Assembly (NCBI RefSeq): GCF_028288465.1
Contig: NZ_JAQBNR010000030.1
Coordinates: 1 to 59,011 of the forward strand
Direction: 5' to 3'
Source of the DNA: Ferruginibacter sp.
GTDB lineage: Bacteria; Bacteroidota; Bacteroidia; Chitinophagales; Chitinophagaceae
Length of the DNA stretch: 59,011 nucleotides
The notes beneath the pieces were generated by a model. That model did not search any database. It was not told the origin of the DNA and was given only the letters and a program-made list of their open reading frames with translations. Of the stretch, positions 8,392 to 17,526 are shown piece after piece (positions within the stretch are counted from its first letter, which is position 1; each line of letters begins with the position of its first letter). The position numbers and the translations under genes were made by a program.

Positions 8392-10563
8392 TTATTTTTG
8401 TTTGATGATCTGCCTGTTTAGTTTTCCGGACGCTGTCGTAAATTCAACAATGTAGTTACCGGATGGTAATGCAGCTAATTCATCCAGCACAAAATAGTTA
8501 GTGCCTTTTTTCATTGCGATACTTTTTACGACAACCGTGGTGCCGGTAACACTAAATACTTTTACAACGGTCGTTTCATTTTTATCCCAGTCAATACTGA
8601 TATGGGCTGTGTTACGGAAAGGATTTGGTGATACGTTAAAAGCCCCACTTGTTTTAGATAATCTTACAGCGACCACTTTAGATGCAGCCAATCTGCCATT
8701 GATATCTGTTTGCAACAACCGGTAGTACGCAAATGGTGCTGTAACAGCGCTAACGTCATCCGTTGTAAAATAAGTGAGCGGGGTGGAAGAATTACCTGCA
8801 GCGGGTTTGGTTGCCACAGCTTTAAAGCTTGCACCATTGGTACTTCTTTCAACTGTAAATGACTGACTGTTTAATTCCATCGAAGTATTCCAGGTTAGTT
8901 TTACCTGTTTATTTGGCGATAGCTCCGCAGTAAAGAAAGTTAAAGTAACCGGCAACACGGAAGCCGGATTTATAATAGCGGTAGCATCGTCTGAATAAAA
9001 TTCGCCTGACACATTAGAAGTGAGCCTGCCAACGTTTACAATTGCCGGAGGTGTTCCTGAGCCGGGGTTGTTTACAATCACCTGGAATTGTACTTCAAAA
9101 GAATCCGCCGGAGCAACCGAGCCTCCGGAAAAGGAATCGGCCCCGGTGCCAACACGGAAGGTAATGGTATTGCTGGCCGCATCATACTCAGCAATATCGC
9201 TATCGGCTGCATCCGTTTTAAGGCCAGCAGTGATACCGGTGCCATAATTTACCATCAGCGAATTGCTGACATAGGTTACGGTTGACGGTAAAGAATCTTT
9301 TAAAATAACAGCCAGTGCATTGAAGCTGCTGATATTGTTACCCTTTAGTTTGTAGGTCAAAACTTCACCAGGTTCTGCTGTACCGCTATTGTTGGCATCA
9401 ATTACCGTATTGGTAAGATGTATGGCAGGCTGGTCTTTTGTTTTAACTACAAATGTTATGATACCACAAAAAAACTGGTCACTTGTGGTGCCTAATTCCA
9501 GCGTGATACTTCGATCATTTGGCTGAATGCCATAACCAATACCTACGTCGGATTCGTCAATATCAATTCCAAACTGGTCCGTGTAGTTGGGGTTTTTGGT
9601 AGTAACGTGTGCACCATTATTAGTGATGGTACCATTCCAGGGATTATCTGCCGGGTTAAGCGCATTGCTGAAAACAATACCATTGATCTTAAAAAAATCG
9701 CCCGTGTATCTTGAATCGCCTTCCCAGCCCATTAACCCAAGACGGGCATCAGCAGCAGCCAGGCTACCTGACGGAATATTTAACCCTGTTAATGTAACGG
9801 TATTTTCGGTAACACTGCCACCAGCATATACTTGTTCGAATGCATCGTATACACGAACGCTGTTGAAGTTTGAAGCAGGATTTTCGTACACTACTACAAT
9901 ACTCCAGGCGCCATAATTGCCAAAGTCATCGATGATGCCAGTAGAAAATGCACCATCGCCCACCGTATAGGTGCCGGCGCCCTGCGACTGAATAAGGGCG
10001 GTAATATCCACATAAGCCTGGTACCGGCAAAATTCTGTCGAGGTGCCCGTGTTCTGATACACCCTGTCAATTTGGGCTGCGGCGAATTGCTGGTAACTTC
10101 CACTGGTTCCTTTTCTTACTTTAATGGTTTGATTGGCTGCTGCATTCATATCGAAGTCAGCAGTAGCGGCCCTTCCACCCCAATATAGCCTTGCCAGCTT
10201 AACAGTATTTGTACCGCCGGGTAAAATTAAATCTGCCGACGAAGAATTTCTTGTACCAGCTCCGTCACCTGAATTACCATCGATATCTGCATATTGCATA
10301 TCGCTGGTACCATTGTCATAAATACTGTTGCCATCCAGGCTGTTGCCATTCATGGCTGTTAAATCAACAGTAGGGTTGGGGTTAACCGCATTCATTAAAG
10401 TGTTACCAAATAGCGCAGTACCACCCTTCAGATTTTCGGAATACACAAAGCCAAATGGCCGGATTTGTGCCAGCGTGGTAAGAGACACCAGGACAAAAAA
10501 TAATGAAAATGCAATCAATTTTTTGGTGTACAAAGGGCACACAATGGAGTAAAGTTTTTCCAT
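8392..10563 (-). CDS. T9SS-exported protein with DUF11-like repeat
   Basis: About 723 aa from the ATG at 10563; an upstream TTG at 10572 is the longer alternative. A signal-like segment (IAFSLFFVLVSLTTLAQ) opens the protein. Residues ~60-350 form a large surface domain (LYWGGR, VYENPASNFNSVRVYDAFEQ). A DUF11-like cell-wall/adhesion repeat follows (DQPAIHLTNTVIDANNSG, GEVLTYKLKGNN). A fibronectin-like region then begins LPVTLTFFTAEL, with WNTSMELNSQSFTVERS. The last ~80 residues are a type A Por secretion tail (VSPNPF, PSGNYIVEF, terminal KQK) that directs outer-membrane export by the type IX system. It is probably anchored or released at the cell surface. Confidence 0.85.
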   Translation of the reverse strand: MEKLYSIVCPLYTKKLIAFSLFFVLVSLTTLAQIRPFGFVYSENLKGGTALFGNTLMNAVNPNPTVDLTAMNGNSLDGNSIYDNGTSDMQYADIDGNSGDGAGTRNSSSADLILPGGTNTVKLARLYWGGRAATADFDMNAAANQTIKVRKGTSGSYQQFAAAQIDRVYQNTGTSTEFCRYQAYVDITALIQSQGAGTYTVGDGAFSTGIIDDFGNYGAWSIVVVYENPASNFNSVRVYDAFEQVYAGGSVTENTVTLTGLNIPSGSLAAADARLGLMGWEGDSRYTGDFFKINGIVFSNALNPADNPWNGTITNNGAHVTTKNPNYTDQFGIDIDESDVGIGYGIQPNDRSITLELGTTSDQFFCGIITFVVKTKDQPAIHLTNTVIDANNSGTAEPGEVLTYKLKGNNISSFNALAVILKDSLPSTVTYVSNSLMVNYGTGITAGLKTDAADSDIAEYDAASNTITFRVGTGADSFSGGSVAPADSFEVQFQVIVNNPGSGTPPAIVNVGRLTSNVSGEFYSDDATAIINPASVLPVTLTFFTAELSPNKQVKLTWNTSMELNSQSFTVERSTNGASFKAVATKPAAGNSSTPLTYFTTDDVSAVTAPFAYYRLLQTDINGRLAASKVVAVRLSKTSGAFNVSPNPFRNTAHISIDWDKNETTVVKVFSVTGTTVVVKSIAMKKGTNYFVLDELAALPSGNYIVEFTTASGKLNRQIIKQK

Positions 10564-10597
10564 AGCAAACAAAGATTTTAGTGTTTAAGAGAGGTCA

Positions 10598-10605
10598 CAA
10601 AAGTA
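10598..10605 (-). promoter_or_regulatory. Candidate -7 element for the T9SS cargo gene
   Basis: On the minus strand the sequence reads TACTTTTG, a full match to TAnnTTTG, 35 nt upstream of the ATG at 10563. No convincing -33 TTTG was found at the right spacing. Confidence 0.35.
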
Positions 10606-10865
10606 GCGGATAAATTATTATAAAATCGTTTAATGAATAAAGAGATTTATATATTTTGGAGCCTGGTTAAAATTTTTTTTCAAAAAAAATTAGCATCACG
10701 GGGTAGTAAAACAGGGAATTATTTCTGCCAGTTTGCATCTTAAAAAAGCAACACCAAAAGTATAAAGCTAAATCGGTATTTTTTTTTGCAGCCATTTATT
10801 CCTTTGATAGCATTCCTGGCTGATCTTTAGCGGCAGCTATTTTTAAACTCTTTATCGATTGATAA

Positions 10866-10895
10866 TAAAAAAGGCTGCTCTTGGTTTGAGCAGCC
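10866..10895 (-). terminator. Intrinsic terminator of the RNA helicase gene
   Basis: A perfect 8-bp stem GGCTGCTC / GAGCAGCC (10873-10880 with 10888-10895) with a 7-nt loop is followed on the minus strand by a T run (10867-10872). It lies 22 nt beyond the helicase stop codon. Confidence 0.85.
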
Positions 10896-10916
10896 CTGTA
10901 ATATGTTTGGTAGGTA

Positions 10917-12668
10917 TTATCTTTTCTCCTTTAACGGAATTCTTTTTCTTCCTTCCGTGCGATCGCTTTTACCTTCAAATGCCGGGGGTCTTTTAAAACC
11001 GCCATCTGCTTCATTCATTCTTACTTGTCTGCCATTGTGTTTCTTTCCATCTATGCTTTTTATCATCTGGCTTGCCGCCGCTTTATCTACTTCAACCCAG
11101 CTGTTCATTTCTTTCATATCAATGCGGCCCAGTACTTCCTTATTTAAATTGCTTTCATCTAAAATAAACTGTAAAAAACTGGCTTTGTAAAAACCATCTT
11201 TGGTACCCAGGTTTACAAATAATCTTGTGTAGCCACTATCATGTTGAAAGTTACCCCTTTTTCTTCTGCTGCCATCCCTGTTGCCGCTTTCCCTGTTGCC
11301 TGTCTCTCTTCTGTCGCCACCCCTGATATCGGAATTTCTGATGTTGGAATTTAGGTCAGGTGCATTTTCATAATACTTTAAAAAGTGGTTGAACTCCAGT
11401 GCTGCTACTCTTTGTAACACTTCTTCCTTGCTGATGTCTGCAAATTTTTCCTGCAGGTCAGCCATGTAGGTTTCATAATCCCCGTTAGAAATATCAGCCT
11501 GCATTAACTTGTCCATGAAATGAAAAAACTGTTTGCGGCAAACATCTTTTCCACTTGGTACATCCAGCTTATGAAAGATGGCATTCACCATGCGTTCCAG
11601 TTGCTTGATTTTATAACTTTCCCTGCTGTGGCAAATGGAAATACAGATACCTGTTTTACCGGCTCTGGCAGTACGTCCGCTTCTGTGCGTGTACACTTCC
11701 ATATCATCCGGTAACTCATAGTTGATCACATGCGTGATACCATCCACATCAATGCCTCTTGCAGCTACATCCGTTGCAATCAATAACTGTAAATGTTTCT
11801 GGCGAAAACGGCCCATTACTTTATCCCGCTGTTGTTGTGTAAGGTCACCGTGCAGCGCTTCAATTTCATAACCTTCCCGGACCAATTTTTCGGCTATGTC
11901 CTGTGCATCCAGTTTGGTACGGGTAAAAATAATGCCGTACATACCGGGGTTAAAATCGATGTAACGTTTTAATGTTTCGTACCGCTGATGGGCAGCTACA
12001 ACAAAAAACTGGTGATCAATATTTACATTACCACTGTTCTTTTTGCCAACCGTAATCTCTTTTGGTGTGGTCATAAAGTTTTTGGCAATGGCCCTTACTT
12101 CAGGTGGCATGGTAGCACTGAACAGCCAGATGCTTTCGCGGTTGATGGTATTTTTTAAAACAAAATCAATATCATCTCTAAAGCCCATGTTCAGCATTTC
12201 ATCTGCTTCATCCAACACCACATATTTTACTTTTTGCAGATCAATCGCTTTTCTTTCAATCAGGTCAATCAGTCTGCCGGGGGTTGCTACAACAATGTGT
12301 ACACCTCTTTTTAAATTTCTTATCTGCATGGTGATAGAAGCACCACCATAAACAGCTTCAGTAAAAAGTCCTTTGGTATGTTTTGTAAAAGTAGCCAGGT
12401 CATTGGTTATCTGTAAACACAATTCCCTTGTTGGGCATACTATCAATGCCTGCGGATGTCTTTCTGAAATGTTGATCAGGTGCAACAACGGAAGACCAAA
12501 AGCCGCTGTTTTACCGGTTCCTGTTTGTGCCAGTCCTACAAAATCGGTGGTACCTGATAATAAAATGGGGATCGCTTGCTCCTGGATGGGAGTAGGAGTG
12601 TCAAAACCGAGGTCTGAAATTGCCTGTACTAATTGTTCGTTTAAGCCTAAGGCTTCAAATGCATTCAT
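10917..12668 (-). CDS. deaD: DEAD-box ATP-dependent RNA helicase (DeaD/CsdA type)
   Basis: 583 aa. All helicase motifs are present: a Q-motif region near residue 25, AQTGTGKT (47-54), PTREL (79-83), TPGRL (129-133), DEAD (153-156), SAT (184-186) and HRSGRTARAG in the second RecA domain. A basic low-complexity linker rich in Arg/Gly/Asn follows at about 440-475. The end is a DbpA-like RNA-binding domain (YTRLFVNLGTKDGFYK). Proteins of this design unwind structured RNA and assist ribosome assembly and cold adaptation. The gene has a ~130-nt 5' leader after its promoter candidate, a usual feature of cold-regulated mRNAs, and its own terminator. Confidence 0.95.
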   Translation of the reverse strand: MNAFEALGLNEQLVQAISDLGFDTPTPIQEQAIPILLSGTTDFVGLAQTGTGKTAAFGLPLLHLINISERHPQALIVCPTRELCLQITNDLATFTKHTKGLFTEAVYGGASITMQIRNLKRGVHIVVATPGRLIDLIERKAIDLQKVKYVVLDEADEMLNMGFRDDIDFVLKNTINRESIWLFSATMPPEVRAIAKNFMTTPKEITVGKKNSGNVNIDHQFFVVAAHQRYETLKRYIDFNPGMYGIIFTRTKLDAQDIAEKLVREGYEIEALHGDLTQQQRDKVMGRFRQKHLQLLIATDVAARGIDVDGITHVINYELPDDMEVYTHRSGRTARAGKTGICISICHSRESYKIKQLERMVNAIFHKLDVPSGKDVCRKQFFHFMDKLMQADISNGDYETYMADLQEKFADISKEEVLQRVAALEFNHFLKYYENAPDLNSNIRNSDIRGGDRRETGNRESGNRDGSRRKRGNFQHDSGYTRLFVNLGTKDGFYKASFLQFILDESNLNKEVLGRIDMKEMNSWVEVDKAAASQMIKSIDGKKHNGRQVRMNEADGGFKRPPAFEGKSDRTEGRKRIPLKEKR

Positions 12669-12806
12669 GTAAATTTTTTTTTGGTTTACATGATATGCTA
12701 TTCGCCTGTTGTTTCGCTACTTAATTCAGTGTTTAAACGTTAAAGTAATTTTTAATCTCAACAGCCTTTCGGGCATTTCATGCAATACTCGTTATAAATA
12801 ATTTTG

Positions 12807-12839
12807 CAAAGGTAATGTTTTTAAGCTAACGAAGTGCAA
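12807..12839 (-). promoter_or_regulatory. Candidate promoter of the RNA helicase gene
   Basis: On the minus strand there is TACCTTTG (12807-12814), a full TAnnTTTG match, with TTG (12837-12839) 22 nt upstream. Transcription from here would give a leader of about 130 nt before the ATG at 12668. Confidence 0.45.
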
Positions 12840-12961
12840 TTAAATCAATGGTCTTGCGTTGCTATAGCCGTAAAATAACATTATCAGTCCACATACACCG
12901 TTTTAAACCAACCGGTTTTTCATAAGTCGAAATACCCGTTAACAAAAACACCTGTCAGTCA

Positions 12962-13912
12962 ATGCAAAAAATATTACTGCTTATTAGTTTTCTGTGCTGT
13001 TTTGCTAAAAACTTCGCTCAAACAAAACCTCCGGCTATAGACAATAAAGACTCGACTGCAATTTTACAGGATCTGATGGATATTTTGGGCGACGCAAAGT
13101 CTGCTGGCAGGTTTATTTCGGTAAACCTGGGCATTGGCAACAGGATATTCAATGTAAACAACAATGTACTTAATTCAAAGCTTACTCCTGTTAATACAAT
13201 CATTTTTTCGCCGTCGCTTACCTATCATCATAAAAGCGGGCTGTATGTTGCCGGCACGGTCAATTTATTAAATGACAGTAAACATGGATTTGGCGTGAAT
13301 GAATATTCAGCCGCCGCCGGGTACGAATTGCCGGAAAATACTAAAGTGGATTTTACCATCGCGTACACCCATACTTTTGTTAGCGATATTTTTTCATCTT
13401 ATGCTTCACCCGTACACAATGATTTGTATGCCGCTTACCTGTACAAAAAAACATGGCTGAGGCCAGGCTTAGCCCTTGATTTTTCCGGTGGTGAATATGG
13501 GGAAGTTAAAAGGGTAAGACTGCTCTATGATTCCATAAACAGTAAACTTACATCCTTTACTTTAGTGCCTGCTGTTTCGCATGAATTTGAATGGGACGAA
13601 ATTTTTAGTAAATCGGATGGCATTACGCTGACCCCTTCACTGCTGTTAAATTTGGGTAAAAGCAGGCAGGTGTTACACCATACAACCAATGCACCCAACC
13701 TGCTCAGTTTTTTAAATAAAAAAGGCAGATTGCCAAAATTAGAGAACACTAAATTTCAGCCGGAGTCACTTGGCTTTGGTTTGAACACAAGTTATGGAAC
13801 CGGTAAATTTTCTGTTGAACCGGAAATGTACATTGACTATTATTTGCCCAAAACAACAGACAACCGGTGGACGGATTATTTTACGGTAACTTTTCGGTAT
13901 TCCTTTCAGTAA
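12962..13912 (+). CDS. Probable outer-membrane protein, unknown function
   Basis: 316 aa with a signal peptide ending at NFAQ (about residue 20). The rest is rich in short amphipathic beta-strands (LTYHHKSGLYVAGTVN, VDFTIAYTHTFVSD) and ends in FTVTFRYSFQ, a terminal-aromatic strand typical of Gram-negative barrels. It is divergently placed from deaD, and no family was recognised. It is 78 nt upstream of another barrel protein and may share its transcript. Confidence 0.7.
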   Translation: MQKILLLISFLCCFAKNFAQTKPPAIDNKDSTAILQDLMDILGDAKSAGRFISVNLGIGNRIFNVNNNVLNSKLTPVNTIIFSPSLTYHHKSGLYVAGTVNLLNDSKHGFGVNEYSAAAGYELPENTKVDFTIAYTHTFVSDIFSSYASPVHNDLYAAYLYKKTWLRPGLALDFSGGEYGEVKRVRLLYDSINSKLTSFTLVPAVSHEFEWDEIFSKSDGITLTPSLLLNLGKSRQVLHHTTNAPNLLSFLNKKGRLPKLENTKFQPESLGFGLNTSYGTGKFSVEPEMYIDYYLPKTTDNRWTDYFTVTFRYSFQ

Positions 13913-13990
13913 ACATTCATTAACAAATAATTATCTCAGTAACATTTGGATTGGCATATCGTTGGATACATAAATTAAAACTAAAAAACC

Positions 13991-14584
13991 ATGAAAATAA
14001 AACTCTTATCCCTCGCAATGGCTGCGCTCATTTTTACTGCAGCAGCGAACGCTCAAAGTGTTCATTTGGGTGTTAAGGTTGGTACCAACATCAACAAAAT
14101 TTCCGGTAAATCCTTCAGCGAACAATTTAATTATGGATACCATGTTGGCGGCTTTGCTGAAATAGGATTGGGCAAGAAATTTTCGCTGCAGCCTGAAGTA
14201 TTGTTTAACCAAATCAATACCGATACAAGCAGCCAGTTAAGTAAAATTTACAGTAATATAAATCCCAGCAAAATCTCCAATATCAAATTGAGTTATTTAA
14301 GCATTCCTGTTTTACTGGATTATAAACTGAGCAAATTCTTTGCAATACAGGCCGGGCCGCAGTTTGGCGTTTTAATTAACCAGAACGAAAAACTGGTACA
14401 GAATGGCAAAGATGCTTTTAAAAAAGGCGATCTCAGCATGCTGGCTGGTGTACAGTTACATTTTGGTAATTTCAGAGTCTATGGAAGATACGCGGTTGGT
14501 CTGTCCAACATTAATGATATCGACAACAAAGACAAATGGCGAAGCCAGAGTATTCAGGCGGGTATAGGCCTTACCTTTTTTTAG
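13991..14584 (+). CDS. PorT-like outer-membrane beta-barrel protein
   Basis: 197 aa with a clean signal peptide ending at ANAQ (about residue 22). The mature part follows the OMP_b-brl_2 / PorT pattern: HLGVKVGTNINKI, YHVGGFAEIGLGKKFSLQPEVLF, LSIPVLLDYKL, FAIQAGPQFGVL. It ends in a strand with a terminal Phe-Phe. An eight-stranded barrel in the outer membrane is expected. The substrate is not predictable, since these proteins are very common in Bacteroidetes. The stop lies 2 nt from the stop of the converging tsaC gene. Confidence 0.85.
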   Translation: MKIKLLSLAMAALIFTAAANAQSVHLGVKVGTNINKISGKSFSEQFNYGYHVGGFAEIGLGKKFSLQPEVLFNQINTDTSSQLSKIYSNINPSKISNIKLSYLSIPVLLDYKLSKFFAIQAGPQFGVLINQNEKLVQNGKDAFKKGDLSMLAGVQLHFGNFRVYGRYAVGLSNINDIDNKDKWRSQSIQAGIGLTFF

Positions 14585-14585
14585 T

Positions 14586-15158
14586 CTAACTTCTTAAAAC
14601 AGTTACTGTAGCATCTTTATTCCATTTGATAATGGCCGAAGGTACGGCAGCTGACAAATCATCCTGGCGGTGTTGCACTATATAGTCAACACCGTTTTTT
14701 ATTTCGTCACTGATAACAGCAAAAGTAGCAGGTGACGGAAAGCCGCTAACGTTGGCAGAAGTAGATACAACCGGTTTTTTAAATCTCTTAATCAGGTGCC
14801 TGCAAAACGGGTCACGGGTGATGCGTATCGCGACACTGCCATCGCTGCTGATTACATTCTCTGCCAGCCCGGTGGCACCTTCATAAATTACCGTAGTAGG
14901 TTTGGTTACAGTTTGCAGGTAATCAATTACAGCCAGATCCGGTTGCGTTATATACTGAATGATATCTTTATCTTCTGCCAGCAAAATGATCATACTTTTT
15001 TCTTCTGCTCTTTTCTTAAGCGCAAAAATTTTAGCTACCGCTTCTTCATTAGTGGCATCACATCCAATGCCCCAGATAGTATCAGTAGGATATAAAATGA
15101 TGCCGCCATTTTGCATCACGGTGATGCAATTGCTGATATCGGATGAAAAATCTATCAT
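14586..15158 (-). CDS. tsaC: L-threonylcarbamoyladenylate synthase (Sua5/YrdC family)
   Basis: 190 aa, the usual length of the single-domain YrdC form. It contains the family pattern YPTDTIWGIGCDATNEEAV with the following FALKKRAEEKSM, then VAIRITRDPFCRHL and PVVSTSANVSGFPSP. The enzyme makes threonylcarbamoyl-AMP from threonine, bicarbonate and ATP for t6A modification of ANN-decoding tRNAs in the cytoplasm. The start overlaps the end of the upstream glycosyltransferase gene by 4 nt, so the two are translationally coupled, although no functional link is evident. Confidence 0.93.
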   Translation of the reverse strand: MIDFSSDISNCITVMQNGGIILYPTDTIWGIGCDATNEEAVAKIFALKKRAEEKSMIILLAEDKDIIQYITQPDLAVIDYLQTVTKPTTVIYEGATGLAENVISSDGSVAIRITRDPFCRHLIKRFKKPVVSTSANVSGFPSPATFAVISDEIKNGVDYIVQHRQDDLSAAVPSAIIKWNKDATVTVLRS

Positions 15159-16306
15159 AGTATTTGCTTATACACTTTCATAATACTGTCAGCGTATTTT
15201 TCTGTTGTAAATAATTGTGCCTGTTCAAAACCTTTGCTGCGTAAGGTGCCAGCGAGTTCACTGTCGCTTGCAACCTGCAGCATGTAGTGGGCCAACTGCT
15301 CTGTATCACCTGGTGAAAAATATAAAGCAGCGTCACCACCCACTTCGGGCAAACTGCTGGTATTGCTGCTGATCACCGGTAAGCCGCTCCACAAAGCCTC
15401 CAGCAATGGTGCACCAAAGCCCTCAAAAATAGAGGGGTATATCAATGCCAATGCCTGCTGGTAAATTGCCGGAAAGTCAGCTGCTGTTGTAAATTCCAAC
15501 GCTTTGGAAGGAGGTAATTCGTTGAGCAAAATCAGGCGATTGGCCATGCCGTTTTCGTGCATCAGTTTTTTTACTTCTTCTTTTTCTTTTTTGCCATTAC
15601 CAATTACTACCAAAGGAATATCCATTTTGTCTTTCATCAATATCATGGCTTTGCAGATCACAGCCAGGTTTTTTCGTGGTGCAATGGAACTGACAAATAA
15701 AAAATACTCGCCTGGTAACTGGTATCTTTTTTTTACAATTGCTTTTTGTGCATCTGTAATGGTTTGCTGAAAAATAGGGTTACAACTCTGGTAACAGATA
15801 GCTATTTTTTCCTGCGGCACCTTATAGAAATTAATCAAATCAGCCTTTGTTTGTTCGCTGATAGCGATAACTGCATCGGCCGCTTTGCAGGCCTGTTTTA
15901 TTTTATGACGGTGTACATAGCGTTCATCAAAATTGTATGTTTCCGGAAAGCGCTCGAAAATGATATCATGAATGGTAACGGCCGTTTTTACACCGGTGCG
16001 TTCAATATGCAGCGGCAATTCATTGCTTACGCCATGATAAATATCAATGGATGATCCGGCGATTGTTTTCACCATGCCCCGCCTCCGCCACCAGCCCGGA
16101 AACTGTTTTCCTGGAAAGCTTTCCGGAAAAATGGCGCTCACATTTTTGAAAGCAGCCACATCAAACAGATCCGTTTTTTTTGGTGCAAATAAAGTGTACT
16201 GGTGTTGCGGGTAATGCTGTGTCAAAATTGCAATCAGCGAACGGATATAATTACCCAGGCCTGTTTTATTTTGATATGCTCTTTTGCCGTCATAACCTAT
16301 ATTCAT
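15155..16306 (-). CDS. Glycosyltransferase family 4 (GT-B fold)
   Basis: 383 aa. The N-terminal half has the acceptor-side Rossmann fold (MNIGYDGKRAYQNKTGLGNY). The C-terminal half has the nucleotide-sugar domain with the family signature SIFEGFGAPLLEALWSGLPV followed by LPEVGGDAALYF. The EGFGAPLLE segment supplies the E-x7-E motif. Such enzymes transfer a hexose in polysaccharide or glycolipid synthesis; the donor and acceptor cannot be read from sequence. It lies first in a two-gene operon with tsaC. Confidence 0.9.
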   Translation of the reverse strand: MNIGYDGKRAYQNKTGLGNYIRSLIAILTQHYPQHQYTLFAPKKTDLFDVAAFKNVSAIFPESFPGKQFPGWWRRRGMVKTIAGSSIDIYHGVSNELPLHIERTGVKTAVTIHDIIFERFPETYNFDERYVHRHKIKQACKAADAVIAISEQTKADLINFYKVPQEKIAICYQSCNPIFQQTITDAQKAIVKKRYQLPGEYFLFVSSIAPRKNLAVICKAMILMKDKMDIPLVVIGNGKKEKEEVKKLMHENGMANRLILLNELPPSKALEFTTAADFPAIYQQALALIYPSIFEGFGAPLLEALWSGLPVISSNTSSLPEVGGDAALYFSPGDTEQLAHYMLQVASDSELAGTLRSKGFEQAQLFTTEKYADSIMKVYKQIL

Positions 16307-16359
16307 AATTATATACTGCCTTGTGAATGGAAGCGCAAGATAAATAAACCCTTCGATAA

Positions 16360-16391
16360 GTAGTGAGTAGTCTGTAGTGAGTGTCTCACTA
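16360..16391. repeat. Short TAGTGAG repeat and palindrome
   Basis: GTAGTGAGT occurs twice within 25 nt, and the second copy forms a perfect 7-bp palindrome TAGTGAG-TGT-CTCACTA (16375-16391). It lies in the otherwise empty 267-nt gap between the divergent glycosyltransferase and dapD genes. It resembles the decayed low-complexity repeats common in Bacteroidetes intergenic DNA. No regulator can be assigned. Confidence 0.4.
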
Positions 16392-16573
16392 TTGACTATC
16401 GGTTATCGACAGTTATAAGCCTTGTATAATTAGTTTCAAATTCAACGCCCTTCCCTTTTAATCTTTTTGTATCTTGCGCAGCCCGGCAAATTTCATATAG
16501 CAGACTACATTAGTACAACTGCTTTCAACAACCGGAAGAACAATCATATAACCGAAAAAAGCAACACATTACA

Positions 16574-17386
16574 ATGGAACAAAAAGAATGTATACTGGCG
16601 GCCTGGGCAAACAGGGAACTGCTTAAGGAAGAAAAATACGCCGACGCAGTAAGAACCATCATTGAAGAAGTAGACAAGGGCAGGTTAAGAACTGCTTCGC
16701 CAACAGAAAACGGGTGGCAGGTGAACGAATGGGTAAAGCAGGCCATACTGATGTATTTTGGCATTCAGCAAATGCAGACTTTTAATTTACCGCCATTTGA
16801 ATTTTATGATAAGATGAAACTAAAGAGCGGGTATGCAGCACTTGGCGTAAGAGCAGTACCGCATGCAGTTGCAAGATATGGTGCTTACCTGGCTAAAAAT
16901 GTAGTACTGATGCCAAGCTATGTAAACATTGGCGCCTATGTAGATGAAGGTACGATGGTAGATACCTGGGCAACGGTAGGCAGTTGCGCACAAATAGGCA
17001 AAGGCGTACACTTGAGTGGAGGCGTGGGTATTGGCGGCGTACTGGAGCCATTGCAGGCAAGCCCGGTAATTATTGAAGATGGTTGTTTTATTGGCAGCCG
17101 TTGTATTGTAGTGGAAGGTGTTCGGGTGGAAAAAGAAGCCGTGCTCGGTGCCAACGTTGTGCTGACACAATCCACTAAAATCATTGATGTAAGCGGCAGT
17201 GAGCCAAAAGAAATGAAAGGCATCGTACCAGCAAGGAGCGTGGTAATACCCGGTACCTACAACAAAAAATTTCCTGCAGGCGAGTATGGTGTTGGTTGTG
17301 CATTGATCATCGGACAGCGTAAACCTTCCACTGATTTAAAGACAAGTTTAAATGATGCACTACGAGATTTTAATGTGTCAGTTTAG
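16574..17386 (+). CDS. dapD: 2,3,4,5-tetrahydropyridine-2,6-dicarboxylate N-succinyltransferase
   Basis: 270 aa, the standard DapD length. It has an N-terminal helical domain, then left-handed parallel beta-helix hexapeptide repeats from about residue 100 (VLMPSYVNIGAYVDEGTMVD, WATVGSCAQIGKGVHLSG), and the conserved IGGVLEPLQASPVIIEDGCF region. It uses succinyl-CoA to acylate tetrahydrodipicolinate in the succinylase branch of lysine and meso-diaminopimelate synthesis in the cytoplasm. It is expressed alone and is followed by a hairpin at 17496-17514. Confidence 0.95.
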   Translation: MEQKECILAAWANRELLKEEKYADAVRTIIEEVDKGRLRTASPTENGWQVNEWVKQAILMYFGIQQMQTFNLPPFEFYDKMKLKSGYAALGVRAVPHAVARYGAYLAKNVVLMPSYVNIGAYVDEGTMVDTWATVGSCAQIGKGVHLSGGVGIGGVLEPLQASPVIIEDGCFIGSRCIVVEGVRVEKEAVLGANVVLTQSTKIIDVSGSEPKEMKGIVPARSVVIPGTYNKKFPAGEYGVGCALIIGQRKPSTDLKTSLNDALRDFNVSV

Positions 17387-17495
17387 CGTTTTAAAAGGCA
17401 TTGCCCGACAATATTCCGGGTTTGTAACAGCAGTTATTCCAGGCATTTTACCAAACAGGATTTTAAATGATGGAAGTTTAAAAATGAAAATACAC

Positions 17496-17523
17496 CAGCC
17501 CCTTTACGGGGCTGAGTTGTTTA
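17496..17523 (+). terminator. Probable dapD terminator
   Basis: The stem CAGCCCC / GGGGCTG (17496-17502 with 17508-17514) has a 5-nt loop and is followed by AGTTGTTTAATT, a weak T tract. It ends only 3-12 nt before the next ATG, so it could also lie in the leader of the transporter gene. Confidence 0.6.
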
Positions 17524-17526
17524 ATT

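Noticed and set aside
17496..17523. Riboswitch before the EamA transporter
   Set aside because: Only a simple hairpin with a weak T tract is present; a dapD terminator explains it and no known aptamer pattern is visible.
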